DNA of 64,000 nucleotides from the NCBI RefSeq assembly GCF_900200035.1, contig NZ_FZTC01000015.1, positions 744,001 to 808,000 on the forward strand, read 5' to 3'. The translations under genes were made by a program, and so were the position numbers. This stretch comes from Klebsiella grimontii. GTDB taxonomy: Bacteria > Pseudomonadota > Gammaproteobacteria > Enterobacterales > Enterobacteriaceae. Shown here piece by piece: positions 9,789 through 18,365 of the stretch (position 1 is the stretch's first letter; the number at the start of each line of letters is the position of its first letter). Below the pieces are notes generated by a model that saw only the letters and a program-made list of their open reading frames with translations, made no database searches and had not been told where the DNA came from.

Positions 9789-9938
9789 ATGTTAGAGCTA
9801 TTGAAAAGTCTGGTTTTTGCCGTAGTCATGGTCCCTGTGGTGATGGCTATCATCCTGGGCTTGATTTACGGGCTGGGCGAAGTGTTTAACCTCTTCTCCG
9901 GAGCCGGTCATAAAGACAGCAGACCGCAAAACCACTGA
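9789..9938 (+). CDS. acrZ: AcrZ, small membrane partner of the AcrAB-TolC pump
   Basis: The 49-aa protein [20 protein letters not shown]... is almost entirely one transmembrane helix with a short polar tail ending RPQNH. It is nearly identical to E. coli AcrZ (YbhT), which binds AcrB in the inner membrane and changes its drug specificity. The start at 9789 was chosen over an in-frame upstream ATG because it is the AcrZ start. It sits alone between modE and modA and has its own terminator. Confidence 0.95.
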   Translation: MLELLKSLVFAVVMVPVVMAIILGLIYGLGEVFNLFSGAGHKDSRPQNH

Positions 9939-9946
9939 TTTCCCCG

Positions 9947-9971
9947 CGCCCGGTTCTCCCGGGCGTTTTTA
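9947..9971 (+). terminator. Rho-independent terminator of acrZ
   Basis: The stem CGCCCGG / CCGGGCG is followed by five T residues, 8 bp after the acrZ stop. Confidence 0.9.
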
Positions 9972-10038
9972 TTTGTCCCCCCTCCATTGAGCCGTTACTG
10001 ATTACCCCTAATTTTCGCTGGGAAAATCTTAGCGCTAT

Positions 10039-10062
10039 CGTTATATTGTCTACTACATAACG
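10039..10062. promoter_or_regulatory. ModE box of modABC
   Basis: A 24-bp interrupted palindrome with ends CGTTATAT and ACATAACG lies 18 bp before modA and matches the E. coli modA operator almost base for base. It implies molybdate-ModE repression of modABC. Confidence 0.92.
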
Positions 10063-10080
10063 AACCGACGGGAGTTTCAG

Positions 10081-10854
10081 ATGACAGGTCAATGGTTACG
10101 CTTTATCGCTGGGGCAACGTTAACGTTTTCCGTTGCGGGTCACGCGCTGGCGGAAGAGGGCAAGGTGACGGTTTTTGCCGCGGCATCGCTCACCAACGCC
10201 ATGCAGGATATCGCTAAAGAGTATAAGAAAGAGAAGAACGTTGATGTTGTCTCTTCTTTTGCGTCTTCATCGACCCTGGCGCGACAGATTGAAGCGGGCG
10301 CGCCGGCGGATCTGTTTATCTCCGCCGACCAGAAATGGATGGATTACGCGGTCGAGAAAAAAAGCATTGATACCGCATCACGCGCGACGCTGCTCGGCAA
10401 TAGCCTGGTGGTCGTGGCGCCGAAGGCCAGCGCTCAGGGCGATATCAGTATTAATGATAAAACCGACTGGACCAGCCTGCTGAAAGGCGGTCGTCTGGCC
10501 GTTGGCGACCCGGAGCACGTGCCGGCCGGCATCTATGCGAAAGAAGCGCTGCAAAAGCTGGGTGCCTGGGAGACGCTGTCGCCGAAGCTGGCTCCGGCGG
10601 AAGACGTGCGCGGCGCGCTGGCTCTGGTTGAGCGCAGCGAAGCGCCGTTGGGGATCGTGTACGGCTCTGATGCGGTCGCCAGCAAGGGCGTAAAAGTTGT
10701 CGGTACCTTCCCGGAAGATTCCCATAAGAAAGTGGAATATCCGCTGGCCATCGTCGACGGGCATAAAAATGCCACGGTCAGCGCGTTTTATGACTATCTT
10801 AAAGGGCCGGAAGCTTCCGCCATCTTTAAACGTTACGGATTTTCTACCCACTAA
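10081..10854 (+). CDS. modA: Molybdate ABC transporter periplasmic binding protein
   Basis: ModA captures molybdate or tungstate in the periplasm. The 257-aa product has a signal peptide with cleavage near residue 24 (HALA-EEGK). The mature fold includes TVFAAASLTNAM and SSFASSSTLARQIEAGAPADLF, whose Ser residues ligate the oxyanion, and VPAGIYAKEAL and GIVYGSDAV later. It is the first gene of modABC, directly under the ModE box, and its stop overlaps the modB start. Confidence 0.96.
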   Translation: MTGQWLRFIAGATLTFSVAGHALAEEGKVTVFAAASLTNAMQDIAKEYKKEKNVDVVSSFASSSTLARQIEAGAPADLFISADQKWMDYAVEKKSIDTASRATLLGNSLVVVAPKASAQGDISINDKTDWTSLLKGGRLAVGDPEHVPAGIYAKEALQKLGAWETLSPKLAPAEDVRGALALVERSEAPLGIVYGSDAVASKGVKVVGTFPEDSHKKVEYPLAIVDGHKNATVSAFYDYLKGPEASAIFKRYGFSTH

Positions 10855-11543
10855 TGTTCTTAAGCGATCCTGAATGGCAGGCGGTACTGCTGAGCCTGAA
10901 AGTCTCATCCCTGGCGGTGTTACTGAGCTTGCCTTTTGGCATCTTTTTTTCCTGGCTGCTGGTTCGCCGGGATTTTCCCGGTAAAGCGCTGCTCGATAGC
11001 CTTCTCCACCTGCCGCTGGTATTACCGCCGGTGGTGGTGGGGTATCTGTTGCTGATCGCGATGGGAAGACGGGGTTTTATCGGCAGCTGGCTGTACGACT
11101 GGTTTGGTCTGAGCTTTGCGTTTAGCTGGCGCGGCGCGGTACTGGCGGCGGCGGTGATGTCCTTTCCGCTGATGGTGCGGGCCATTCGCCTCGCGCTGGA
11201 AGGGGTCGACATCAAGCTTGAGCAGGCGGCGCGTACCCTCGGCGCCGGCCGCTGGCGGGTGTTTTTCACGATTACGCTACCGTTGACGCTACCCGGCATT
11301 ATCGTCGGCACCGTGCTGGCTTTCGCCCGCTCGCTGGGCGAGTTTGGCGCCACCATCACGTTTGTTGCCAATATTCCTGGGGAAACGCGCACCATCCCTT
11401 CGGCAATGTATACCCTGATTCAGACTCCCGGCGGCGAAGGCGCGGCCGCGCGTTTATGCCTGATTTCGATTGCGCTGGCGCTGGTATCGCTGCTGATTTC
11501 CGAATGGCTGGCCCGCCTTAGCCGTCAGCGGATGGGGAAATAA
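10854..11543 (+). CDS. modB: Molybdate ABC transporter permease
   Basis: This 229-aa inner-membrane permease has about five transmembrane segments and the EAA loop [23 protein letters not shown] (about residues 122-144) that docks on ModC. Its start codon shares one base with the modA stop (TAATG). It matches E. coli ModB in length and position. Confidence 0.95.
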   Translation: MFLSDPEWQAVLLSLKVSSLAVLLSLPFGIFFSWLLVRRDFPGKALLDSLLHLPLVLPPVVVGYLLLIAMGRRGFIGSWLYDWFGLSFAFSWRGAVLAAAVMSFPLMVRAIRLALEGVDIKLEQAARTLGAGRWRVFFTITLPLTLPGIIVGTVLAFARSLGEFGATITFVANIPGETRTIPSAMYTLIQTPGGEGAAARLCLISIALALVSLLISEWLARLSRQRMGK

Positions 11544-11545
11544 TC

Positions 11546-12604
11546 ATGCTCGAACTCGACTTTAGCCAGACGCTGGGCACCCACTGCCTGCAAATTCGCG
11601 AGACGCTTCCCGCCAGCGGCATCACCGCGGTTTTCGGCGTCTCAGGCGCGGGTAAAACCTCGCTGATTAACGCCATTAGCGGCCTGACGCGCCCGCAGCA
11701 GGGGCGCATCGTGCTTAACGGCAGAGTGCTTAATGATGTTGAAAAACGTATCTGCCTGGCGCCGGAAAGACGCCGTATTGGCTACGTTTTTCAGGACGCT
11801 CGCCTGTTCCCGCACTATAAGGTGCGCGGCAATCTGCAATATGGCATGGCGAAGAATATGGCGGCGCAGTTTGACAAGCTGGTGGCGCTGCTTGGCATTG
11901 CGCCGCTGCTTGACCGCCTGCCGGGCGGTCTCTCCGGCGGAGAAAAACAGCGGGTGGCGATTGGCCGGGCGCTGCTTACCGCCCCGGAACTGCTGCTGCT
12001 GGATGAGCCGCTGGCGTCGCTGGATATCCCGCGCAAGCGCGAACTATTGCCCTATTTGCAGCGTCTGGCGCGCGAAATCAATATCCCGATGCTGTACGTC
12101 AGCCACTCTCTGGATGAGATTCAGCATCTGGCGGATAACGTCCTGGTGCTGGAAGCGGGGAAAGTCAAAGCCTTTGGTTGCCTGGAAGAGGTGTGGAGCA
12201 GTAGCGTAATGCACCCCTGGCTTCCCCAGGATCAGCAAAGCACTATCCTGAACGTAACCGTCGCCGCTCAGCATCCGCGGTATGCCATGACCGCGCTGGC
12301 GCTGGGCGATCGGCAGATATGGGTCAACCGGCTCGACAGGCCGCAGGGCGAAAGCGCGCGGATCCGCATTCAGGCCTCGGACGTTTCTCTGGTGCTGCAG
12401 CCCGCTCAGCAAACCAGTATCCGCAACATTTTGCCCGCGCAGGTCATGCAGTGTATTGAAAGCCATGGCCAGGTTGAGGTCAGGCTGGAGATTAGCGGCC
12501 GTACGCTATGGGCGCGCATCAGCCCCTGGGCTCGCGATGAGTTGGGGGTTGTCCCAGGCCAGCGGCTGTATGCGCAGATAAAAAGCGTGTCGATAGCCGC
12601 CTGA
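11546..12604 (+). CDS. modC: Molybdate ABC transporter ATP-binding protein
   Basis: The 352-aa ATPase has Walker [13 protein letters not shown] (about residues 30-41), signature [15 protein letters not shown] and Walker [15 protein letters not shown]-terminal MOP domain (about 290-352, ending [13 protein letters not shown]) is typical of ModC and may sense molybdate. It starts 2 bp after modB. Its stop abuts the convergent ybhA stop with no gap and no obvious terminator. Confidence 0.95.
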   Translation: MLELDFSQTLGTHCLQIRETLPASGITAVFGVSGAGKTSLINAISGLTRPQQGRIVLNGRVLNDVEKRICLAPERRRIGYVFQDARLFPHYKVRGNLQYGMAKNMAAQFDKLVALLGIAPLLDRLPGGLSGGEKQRVAIGRALLTAPELLLLDEPLASLDIPRKRELLPYLQRLAREINIPMLYVSHSLDEIQHLADNVLVLEAGKVKAFGCLEEVWSSSVMHPWLPQDQQSTILNVTVAAQHPRYAMTALALGDRQIWVNRLDRPQGESARIRIQASDVSLVLQPAQQTSIRNILPAQVMQCIESHGQVEVRLEISGRTLWARISPWARDELGVVPGQRLYAQIKSVSIAA

Positions 12605-13423
12605 TTACAACAGGTGGCGATAGATGTAGTCGGCGATGCTGGTGGTCTCGTTTTCGCCGATCACGACGTTGGCGCGCGCTTTGACGTCCTCCACCGCGTT
12701 GCCCATCGCCACGCCGGTACCGGCGGCTTCCAGCATGCTGAGGTCGTTATAATTGTCGCCGAAAGCGATAACATCCTGCATCGACAGCCCCTGCGACGCG
12801 ACCCACTGGGCCAGGCGTTTGCCTTTGCTGTTGCCTTCCCTGGCAATATCCACCTGATCGTGCCACGACCATTCGCATTCCAGACCCAGCGTCTGGCCAA
12901 CATGTTGGGCAAAGCGCTGCAGTTTTGCGGTGTCTTCATCGGTCAGGGCGAATTTCCACACGGCCTTGACTTCACGGGCCGCCTGCGCCAGAGAATCGAC
13001 CTGAGTGAACACCGGACGCTGCTCGACGGGCAGCGACTGCGCCCAGTTGGCGGTGCGGATAACGTGCCCGGTCGGCTGCTCATACAGCATGGCGTCATCG
13101 ACGTACATTAGACCGTGAATAGCGTGCTCGTTAAGCATTTCGGTCAGGCTCAGGGCTTTGTCTACCGGCATAGGATCGGACTCCAGAACCTTTTTTGCAT
13201 GATAATCATACAAATAAGTGCCGTTACAGCAAATTGCAGGTGTATCCAGAGCCAGCGCCTGATAAAAAGGATGGATAGCGACGTGATGTCGACCGGTGAC
13301 GACGATGATCTGATATCCCGCGTCTTTGGCGCGTGCCAGCGCGTCGAGCGAGGCGGGGAGAATGGTTTTTTTGCCGGTGAGTAGGGTGCCGTCTAAGTCC
13401 AGGGCAATCACGCGTGAGGTCAT
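12605..13423 (-). CDS. ybhA: HAD-family sugar/pyridoxal phosphatase YbhA
   Basis: The 272-aa Cof-type HAD hydrolase has DLDGTLLT (about residues 9-16, nucleophile Asp), VVTGRHH, the Lys region GNSKGKRL and the metal loop FGDNYNDLSML. It matches E. coli YbhA, which dephosphorylates pyridoxal phosphate and several sugar phosphates in vitro. It is convergent with modC and is followed on the other strand by pgl, as in E. coli. Confidence 0.92.
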   Translation of the reverse strand: MTSRVIALDLDGTLLTGKKTILPASLDALARAKDAGYQIIVVTGRHHVAIHPFYQALALDTPAICCNGTYLYDYHAKKVLESDPMPVDKALSLTEMLNEHAIHGLMYVDDAMLYEQPTGHVIRTANWAQSLPVEQRPVFTQVDSLAQAAREVKAVWKFALTDEDTAKLQRFAQHVGQTLGLECEWSWHDQVDIAREGNSKGKRLAQWVASQGLSMQDVIAFGDNYNDLSMLEAAGTGVAMGNAVEDVKARANVVIGENETTSIADYIYRHLL

Positions 13424-13644
13424 GTGTTGTTTCCGGTTAATGATGAAAAGTTAGCAGGCTATGATGGTACACCGCTGCGCCATTCGGGCAAACTTTTCAG
13501 CATCTACCGCTAAAGAGCCGATACACTTGATCTTTCAGGCTGCGAGGAGGCAACCTGAATAGCATGGTGTATGCATATTGTGTTTTTCAGGGTGCCGTTA
13601 GTCTGAAAAATGAAATTTCCACGTGCAGTGAGGAAGGAGTATTC

Positions 13645-14640
13645 ATGAAACAAACCGTTTATACCGCCAGCCCGGAAAGCCAGCAGATCCACGTCTGGGA
13701 TCTGGATCTTGCGGGGAAACTGACCCTGGTGCAGGTTGTCGATCCCCCCGGGCAGGTCCAGCCGATGGTGGTGAGCCCGAACAAAGAGTATCTCTACGTC
13801 GGCGTGCGTCCGGAGTTTCGCGTACTGGCCTACCGCATTGCGCCCGATAACGGCGCCCTGACCTTCGCTGGCGAAGCCCCGCTGCCGGGTAGCCCAACGC
13901 ATATTTCTACCGATCATCAGGGGCGCTTTGTGTTTAGCGCGTCCTATAATGCAGGCTGCGTGAGCGTCACGCCGCTGGTGGACGGCCTGCCGCGAGAAGC
14001 GGTGACGGTTGTCGAAGGGCTGGAAGGCTGCCATTCGGCAAATATTTCCCCGGACAATCGCACCCTGTGGGTGCCGGCGCTGAAGCAGGATCGTATCTGC
14101 CTGTTTACCCTGAGCGACGACGGTTTCCTCGCCGCCCAGGAGCCGGCTGAAGTGACCACCGTTGAAGGCGCAGGCCCGCGTCATATGGTGTTCCACCCGA
14201 ACCAGCAGTACGGCTACTGCGTCAACGAACTGAACAGCTCCGTTGACGTCTGGGAGCTGAAAGATCCGCACGGCAAAATCGAGTGCGTACAGACCCTGGA
14301 CATGATGCCGCCTGATTTCGCCGGCGTGCGCTGGGCGGCGGATATCCATCTGACCCCGGATGGCCGTCACCTCTACGCCTGCGATCGTACCGCCAGCATT
14401 ATCACCATCTTCAGCGTCTCGGAAGACGGCAGCGTGCTGTCGATTGAAGGTTATCAGAATACCGAGACCCAGCCGCGCGGCTTTAACCTCGATCATAGCG
14501 GCAAATATCTGATCGCCGCCGGTCAGAAGTCGCATCATATCGCGGTGTATGAAATCGAAGGCGAGCAGGGGTTGCTAGAGGAAAAAGGGCGCTATGCCGT
14601 AGGCCAGGGCCCAATGTGGGTGGTGGTAAACGCTTACTAA
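13645..14640 (+). CDS. pgl: 6-phosphogluconolactonase
   Basis: Pgl hydrolyses 6-phosphogluconolactone in the pentose phosphate pathway. The 331-aa product [20 protein letters not shown] is a seven-bladed beta-propeller of the YbhE type (lactonase family), unrelated to DevB-type enzymes. Repeated blade motifs such as [13 protein letters not shown] and [12 protein letters not shown] are visible. The frame is open 27 codons further up, but AGGAAGGAG precedes the ATG at 13645. A terminator follows directly. Confidence 0.95.
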   Translation: MKQTVYTASPESQQIHVWDLDLAGKLTLVQVVDPPGQVQPMVVSPNKEYLYVGVRPEFRVLAYRIAPDNGALTFAGEAPLPGSPTHISTDHQGRFVFSASYNAGCVSVTPLVDGLPREAVTVVEGLEGCHSANISPDNRTLWVPALKQDRICLFTLSDDGFLAAQEPAEVTTVEGAGPRHMVFHPNQQYGYCVNELNSSVDVWELKDPHGKIECVQTLDMMPPDFAGVRWAADIHLTPDGRHLYACDRTASIITIFSVSEDGSVLSIEGYQNTETQPRGFNLDHSGKYLIAAGQKSHHIAVYEIEGEQGLLEEKGRYAVGQGPMWVVVNAY

Positions 14641-14659
14641 ACCCGCCGTGCGTGACAGA

Positions 14660-14684
14660 AACCTCGCCGCGGCGAGGTTTTTTT
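14660..14684 (+). terminator. Rho-independent terminator of pgl
   Basis: AACCTCGCC / GGCGAGGTT is a perfect 9-bp stem followed by a run of T. It starts 19 bp after the pgl stop. Confidence 0.92.
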
Positions 14685-14700
14685 ACGCCTGACGAAAGGG

Positions 14701-15177
14701 CTACTTCACCCGCATACGATACTCAATCATGCCGCTTTTTTCCGCGACCCAGTTATACAGACGCTGGCCCCGAAGGTTGGTCTCATGCGTATGCCAGTAC
14801 AGGCTGGCCGAATGGCGTTTCCGCGCCTGCCGTTGAACGTACTCAATCAGTTGTTTACCGATATGCTGACCCCGGACGTCCGGATCAACGAATAAATCTT
14901 CCAGATAGCAATAGTCGCTTTCGGCCCAGGTGGAGCGGTGGAAGAGATAATGAACGAATCCTACTATCTTTCCCTCACGTTTTGCCACGGCGCAAAACAT
15001 CGGTTCGACCGGATTTAAAAACCGACTCCAGGTCAGGCGCGTCACCTCCTCCGGAATGTCGACGCGATAAAACGTCTGGTAGCTTTTCCACAGCGGCAGC
15101 CATTGGGCAAAGTCGCTATCAGCTGCGGGGAGGAGGGTGATTTGCCCGTGATTAACGTCGCTATTTTGGCTATTCAT
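14701..15177 (-). CDS. GNAT-family N-acetyltransferase
   Basis: The 158-aa protein has the GNAT fold: AKREGKIVGFVHYL (beta strands 2-4), YLEDLFVDPDVRGQHIGKQLIEYVQ (motif A with the acetyl-CoA pyrophosphate loop R-G-Q-H-I-G, about residues 92-116), and LYWHTHETNLRGQRLYNWV (motif B). The substrate is unknown. It is transcribed divergently from a MocR regulator with a 134-bp shared promoter region, so it is the likeliest target of that regulator. The pair has no counterpart between pgl and ybhC in E. coli K-12. Confidence 0.85.
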   Translation of the reverse strand: MNSQNSDVNHGQITLLPAADSDFAQWLPLWKSYQTFYRVDIPEEVTRLTWSRFLNPVEPMFCAVAKREGKIVGFVHYLFHRSTWAESDYCYLEDLFVDPDVRGQHIGKQLIEYVQRQARKRHSASLYWHTHETNLRGQRLYNWVAEKSGMIEYRMRVK

Positions 15178-15245
15178 GGCGGTTCCTTACTTTTATAAAC
15201 CGGGATGGTCTTTACCTGCCGCTATGGTAGGCGCTCTTCTGGTTC

Positions 15246-15289
15246 CTAAAAAGTGACACTTTATGTATATTTATAGGGTCCACTTTTAG
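15246..15289. promoter_or_regulatory. Inverted repeat in the shared GNAT/MocR promoter region
   Basis: CTAAAAAGTG (15246-15255) and CACTTTTAG (15281-15289) form an inverted pair around an AT-rich centre. It lies about midway between the divergent genes and is a plausible operator for the MocR protein; this is inferred from position only. Confidence 0.5.
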
Positions 15290-15311
15290 CTTAACGATCG
15301 CCATTGCCTCT

Positions 15312-16781
15312 ATGCCAAAACCTATTGCACCGCTGTTTCAGGAACTGTTGCTCCCGCGCGGCGTTATCAAAGATCAGGTGTATCACGCCCTGCGTAACGC
15401 GATTCTGGATGGGCGCTTAACGGCGGGTTCAAAAATTCCCTCCAGCCGGGCGTTGGCAGAGATGATGGCGATCTCCAGGAATTCGGTTATCTCTGGTTTT
15501 GACCGCCTGATGGATGAGGGGTATCTGGTGACGCGTAAGGGCGCGGGCACCTTTGTCTGCGAACATATTCCGGATAGCGTCATTAGCGAGTATGAATCGT
15601 CGCCACAGCCGGAAACGGCAATAGCCGCCGCAGGGCCGCTTAATCCTGACGTTGCCGCATTGCTGCCATCATGGTCCGAGAGGGAAGAGAGCGGTGAAAT
15701 GCGTCAGGTTTTTGCCGTCGGTATCGGCTGTACCGATCTCTTCCCGCATGCGTTATGGGGGCGGCTGCTGGGGCGCGTCTGGCGGCAATCGCGCCGCGAA
15801 CTGGGGGCGCACGCCACGGCTTATGGATATCTACCTTTACGACAGGCGATTAGCCACTATATTCAGGCGACGCGCGGCGTAAATTGCCATGAAGATCGGG
15901 TTATTATTGTCAATGGTATTCAACAGGCGCTGGCCATTACCGCTCAGGTTTTACTGGAAAAGGGCGATGAAGTCTGGCTCGACGATCCCGGCTATAATGG
16001 CGCGCGCGGCGCATTCGCCGCCCGGGGAGCGGTGGTCCGGCCCGTTCGCGTTGACGGTGAAGGCATGGATATTCAGGATGGAATACGTCATTACCCGCAA
16101 GCTAAGCTGGTCTATACCGCGCCGTCGCATCAGTTCCCGCTCAGTGGAACGCTTAGCCTGCCAAGAAGGCTTGCTTTGCTGGAATGGGCGCAAGCCAATC
16201 GGGCCTGGATATTTGAAGATGATTACAACAGCGAATTCCGCTATGCCGCCCGCTCTTTACAGGCGTTGCAAGGGTTGGATAAACATCAGCGGGTCATCTA
16301 TTCCGGTACCTTTTCTAAGATGATGTACCCCGAGTTTCGTCTGGGTTTTTTAGTGGTCCCTGAGCATTTGCGCGAACAGTTCGCCATGACGAAATATTAC
16401 ACCGATCTCTGTAGCGGATATCTGGAACAGGCTGTTCTGGCGCGTTTTATCCGCGAGGGACACTATGCCAGCCATGTTCGTCGTATCCGTAAAGCCTGTT
16501 TTGAGCGAAAAAGCGCGCTGGAGGCGTCGATTGAGCGCTATTTTGCCGGGCGCATGCGGGTGCATCCAACGGATTCGGGAGTGCATATCGTCTGCTGGTT
16601 AGCGGATGGTCTAAAGGCAAAAGAGGTCGTCGCTAAGGCGCGCCAGATCGGTTTAGGCGTGCAGAGTTTTGAGCGATATTGCCAGCGGCCGATGTCGCGC
16701 GAGGGGGTTTTATTCGGTTTTGCCAACCATCCGCCAGAGGTGCTGCTCGACGGCGTTCGCCGCCTGGCCGGAGTGCTGTAG
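15312..16781 (+). CDS. MocR-type (PdxR-like) GntR/aminotransferase fusion regulator
   Basis: The 489-aa protein joins an N-terminal GntR winged helix (VYHALRNAILDGRLTAGSKIPSSRALAEMMAISRNSV, about residues 24-61, wing GAGTFVCEHIP) to a fold-type I aminotransferase domain. That domain keeps DDPGYNGARG, EDDYNSEFRY and the PLP-lysine motif SGTFSKMMYP with Lys336. MocR proteins bind PLP and control vitamin B6, GABA or amino-acid genes. The divergent GNAT gene is the inferred target. The spacing before ATG 15312 shows no clear Shine-Dalgarno, so translation may be weak. Whether it is PdxR itself cannot be told, since no pdxST genes are nearby. Confidence 0.85.
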   Translation: MPKPIAPLFQELLLPRGVIKDQVYHALRNAILDGRLTAGSKIPSSRALAEMMAISRNSVISGFDRLMDEGYLVTRKGAGTFVCEHIPDSVISEYESSPQPETAIAAAGPLNPDVAALLPSWSEREESGEMRQVFAVGIGCTDLFPHALWGRLLGRVWRQSRRELGAHATAYGYLPLRQAISHYIQATRGVNCHEDRVIIVNGIQQALAITAQVLLEKGDEVWLDDPGYNGARGAFAARGAVVRPVRVDGEGMDIQDGIRHYPQAKLVYTAPSHQFPLSGTLSLPRRLALLEWAQANRAWIFEDDYNSEFRYAARSLQALQGLDKHQRVIYSGTFSKMMYPEFRLGFLVVPEHLREQFAMTKYYTDLCSGYLEQAVLARFIREGHYASHVRRIRKACFERKSALEASIERYFAGRMRVHPTDSGVHIVCWLADGLKAKEVVAKARQIGLGVQSFERYCQRPMSREGVLFGFANHPPEVLLDGVRRLAGVL

Positions 16782-16851
16782 CGCAGTGATATCGGCGGTC
16801 TTTTCCTCGGGATGAATAACGTTGAGTGCCGGGTTAGCATACTTATCTTGA

Positions 16852-16908
16852 TTTAAAACTCGCCCCGTTCAGATAATTGATCTGATGTCGGGGGCGAGTT
16901 TTAAAAAA
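16852..16908. terminator. Long perfect hairpin downstream of the MocR gene
   Basis: TTTAAAACTCGCCCC (16852-16866) pairs perfectly with GGGGCGAGTTTTAAA (16891-16905). Inside the 24-nt loop CAGAT-AATTG-ATCTG can form a second small stem. T runs on either strand are short, so it may act as a terminator for mocR and for the convergent ariR operon. The rest of the gap 16782-17013 shows nothing else. Confidence 0.6.
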
Positions 16909-17013
16909 ATGACACCGCGCGGGGATTTAACATATACCCACCGCTTTGGTAATAAAATAATCCCTCGGTTCGCGATATGCGACTTCCCTGTTTAATGCGG
17001 AGCGGTTAATAAA

Positions 17014-17295
17014 TTAGATATCATCCATGGTATAGCTGACGACGATTTCCAGAGTTTTGCGGATGACGTCCGCGGTTACCACGTCGCGGGTGGTCTCGAG
17101 AGCGGTAATTAACCACAGAATAATCGCCTTGTTGCTGAGATGTCCTTCAGACTCAAGAATACTGCTGATAGCCAGCGACATGACCGCGGATTCATCGATC
17201 AGCCTGTCGCCTGCGTTGCGGAAATATTCAGAGAGTGCGTTATCGTTCAGGCCTGCGTAAATATCCGGTTGCTGATGCATAGTCTGTCTCATCAT
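17014..17295 (-). CDS. ariR: AriR/YmgB-family small regulator
   Basis: The 93-aa protein ends IILWLITALETTRDVVTADVIRKTLEIVVSYTMDDI, closely matching E. coli AriR (YmgB), an all-helical homodimer linked to acid resistance, biofilm and Rcs phosphorelay signalling. It is the third gene of a ycgZ-ymgA-ariR set on the minus strand, 39 bp after ymgA. In E. coli this operon is repressed by BluR and released by blue-light-activated BluF in the cold. An ATG one codon further in is an alternative start. Confidence 0.85.
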   Translation of the reverse strand: MMRQTMHQQPDIYAGLNDNALSEYFRNAGDRLIDESAVMSLAISSILESEGHLSNKAIILWLITALETTRDVVTADVIRKTLEIVVSYTMDDI

Positions 17296-17334
17296 ATTCT
17301 CTACTGTGTTAGTTAAAAGATTGACCGCGAAGGG

Positions 17335-17658
17335 TCAGTGGATTTTATTTGTACCAGGCCGCGGGGGAGAACCTAATAAAGCATTTAGTTCAGCCCAATT
17401 ATTTTTAGCGCCTGAAGTACCCAGAGTTATTTTCTTACTACGGCGAGCTACCCTGTTACTGATTTCATCGATAATACGCCCCAGGGCGTTCCGCCGCTTT
17501 GAATCCATTTCTCCCGCCTGCATAGCCTGGAGTTTACCGATCAGCGCCTGTTGACTTATAGGCCCCTTACTTTTAAGTAGGGATAAGACCGCTTCTCCAA
17601 TCAGTAAATCTGTTAATGGATCAAAATCATCGCTATTCATAACTGTATCTCTGATCAT
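17335..17658 (-). CDS. ymgA: YmgA-family small protein
   Basis: The frame resembles E. coli YmgA in the core FDPLTDLLIGEAVLSLLKSKGPISQQALIGKL and in the C-terminal NKIH (E. coli ends NRIH). YmgA-type proteins are small connectors thought to act on the RcsC/RcsB pathway. The start is uncertain: ATGs exist at 17670, 17664, 17658 and 17640. The one at 17658 has GGAG 6 bp upstream and gives 107 aa. The protein is longer than E. coli YmgA, with a basic linker ARRSKKITLG. It is the middle gene of the ycgZ-ymgA-ariR operon. Confidence 0.75.
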   Translation of the reverse strand: MIRDTVMNSDDFDPLTDLLIGEAVLSLLKSKGPISQQALIGKLQAMQAGEMDSKRRNALGRIIDEISNRVARRSKKITLGTSGAKNNWAELNALLGSPPRPGTNKIH

Positions 17659-17776
17659 CGTCATCTCCATGACTGGGAATTTAGTCGCAAGCCGGTAATC
17701 CGTGTCAGATTCTGGCCCATCCCTTATATTTCCTCATTCAGTAACGACTTAAATCACCAGATAGCCGGCGGAACTT

Positions 17777-18022
17777 TTATTGCTGGTTCTCAAACAGGAG
17801 GCCGATCAGCGTTTGATAATGCATTTCTTCTTCAGACCCAGAAGCGACTTCAAGGCGACCCAGCAGTTTTGTACACAGAGATTTGCGATTGAGGTTCCGT
17901 CCTTCATTAAGGATATCCATAACAATCTGCCCTAATGTTTCCTGCTGCGAAGGCAGTGACGCTTTATTGAAGTAGTGGGCAATAGCGTTAGCCGTGTCAG
18001 GAATGTAACCGTTCTGCTGCAT
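17777..18022 (-). CDS. ycgZ: YcgZ-family small regulatory protein
   Basis: The 81-aa product contains ANAIAHYFNKASLPSQQETLGQIVMDILNEGRNLNRKSLCTKLLGRLE, a close match to E. coli YcgZ, the first gene of the BluR-repressed ycgZ-ymgABC operon. The ATG at 18022 has AGGAG upstream; an ATG eight codons earlier lacks this. It is transcribed divergently from bluF across a 343-bp AT-rich region with TGTACA repeats. Biochemical function is unproven, although the E. coli group affects the Rcs system and biofilm matrix. Confidence 0.88.
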   Translation of the reverse strand: MQQNGYIPDTANAIAHYFNKASLPSQQETLGQIVMDILNEGRNLNRKSLCTKLLGRLEVASGSEEEMHYQTLIGLLFENQQ

Positions 18023-18064
18023 ATGTGCTCCTGTCAGTTCAATCATCAGTAAACTTGCGATTAA

Positions 18065-18093
18065 AGTTATACAATGATCGTCAACTTGTACAT
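18065..18093. promoter_or_regulatory. Putative BluR sites upstream of ycgZ
   Basis: AGTTATACAA (18065) and ACTTGTACAT (18084) are similar elements spaced 19 bp apart, 43-71 bp upstream of the ycgZ start. They belong to a family of TTGTACA motifs repeated through this locus, and TTGTACA is the core reported for the paralogous MerR-type regulator MlrA. Binding by BluR is inferred. Confidence 0.55.
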
Positions 18094-18196
18094 AAAAAAT
18101 GAAAAAAATATGTTAAGTTTTTTAATATTTTTTATAACTTATTGATTTTAAATGCATTTTAATCTTTGTTGTCGTAAGGGTATCGTCAGCATAAGA

Positions 18197-18229
18197 TGTA
18201 CGGCTTGTACAGGTGTACAGGTGTACAGG
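18197..18229. repeat. Tandem TGTACAGG repeat between ycgZ and bluF
   Basis: Three perfect head-to-tail copies of TGTACAGG run from 18206 to 18229, preceded by TGTACGGCT at 18197. The array lies about 140 bp upstream of bluF, in the 343-bp ycgZ-bluF gap. It is a candidate multimeric BluR operator; the only other feature seen in the gap is the ycgZ-proximal pair. Confidence 0.65.
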
Positions 18230-18365
18230 CAGGCAAGAATCGCAGTGAAATGAGTTGGTTAATGTAAATTATTTGTTAATAAGACCGGCTGTTTTACAGG
18301 ACTTATTGCGGTGGAACTGCTACTGTAATATCTCATTAGTTTTTATCTCTTCTGTCGGAAATTTC

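Noticed and set aside
15246-15289. Promoter hexamers (GTGACA with TATATT/TTTATA) for the MocR gene
   Set aside because: The spacers are 7-11 bp, too short for a sigma70 promoter, so no promoter is called.
18255-18365. 37-codon N-terminal extension of BluF
   Set aside because: E. coli BluF begins at MLTT and the extension has no BLUF similarity; GGAA precedes the internal ATG.
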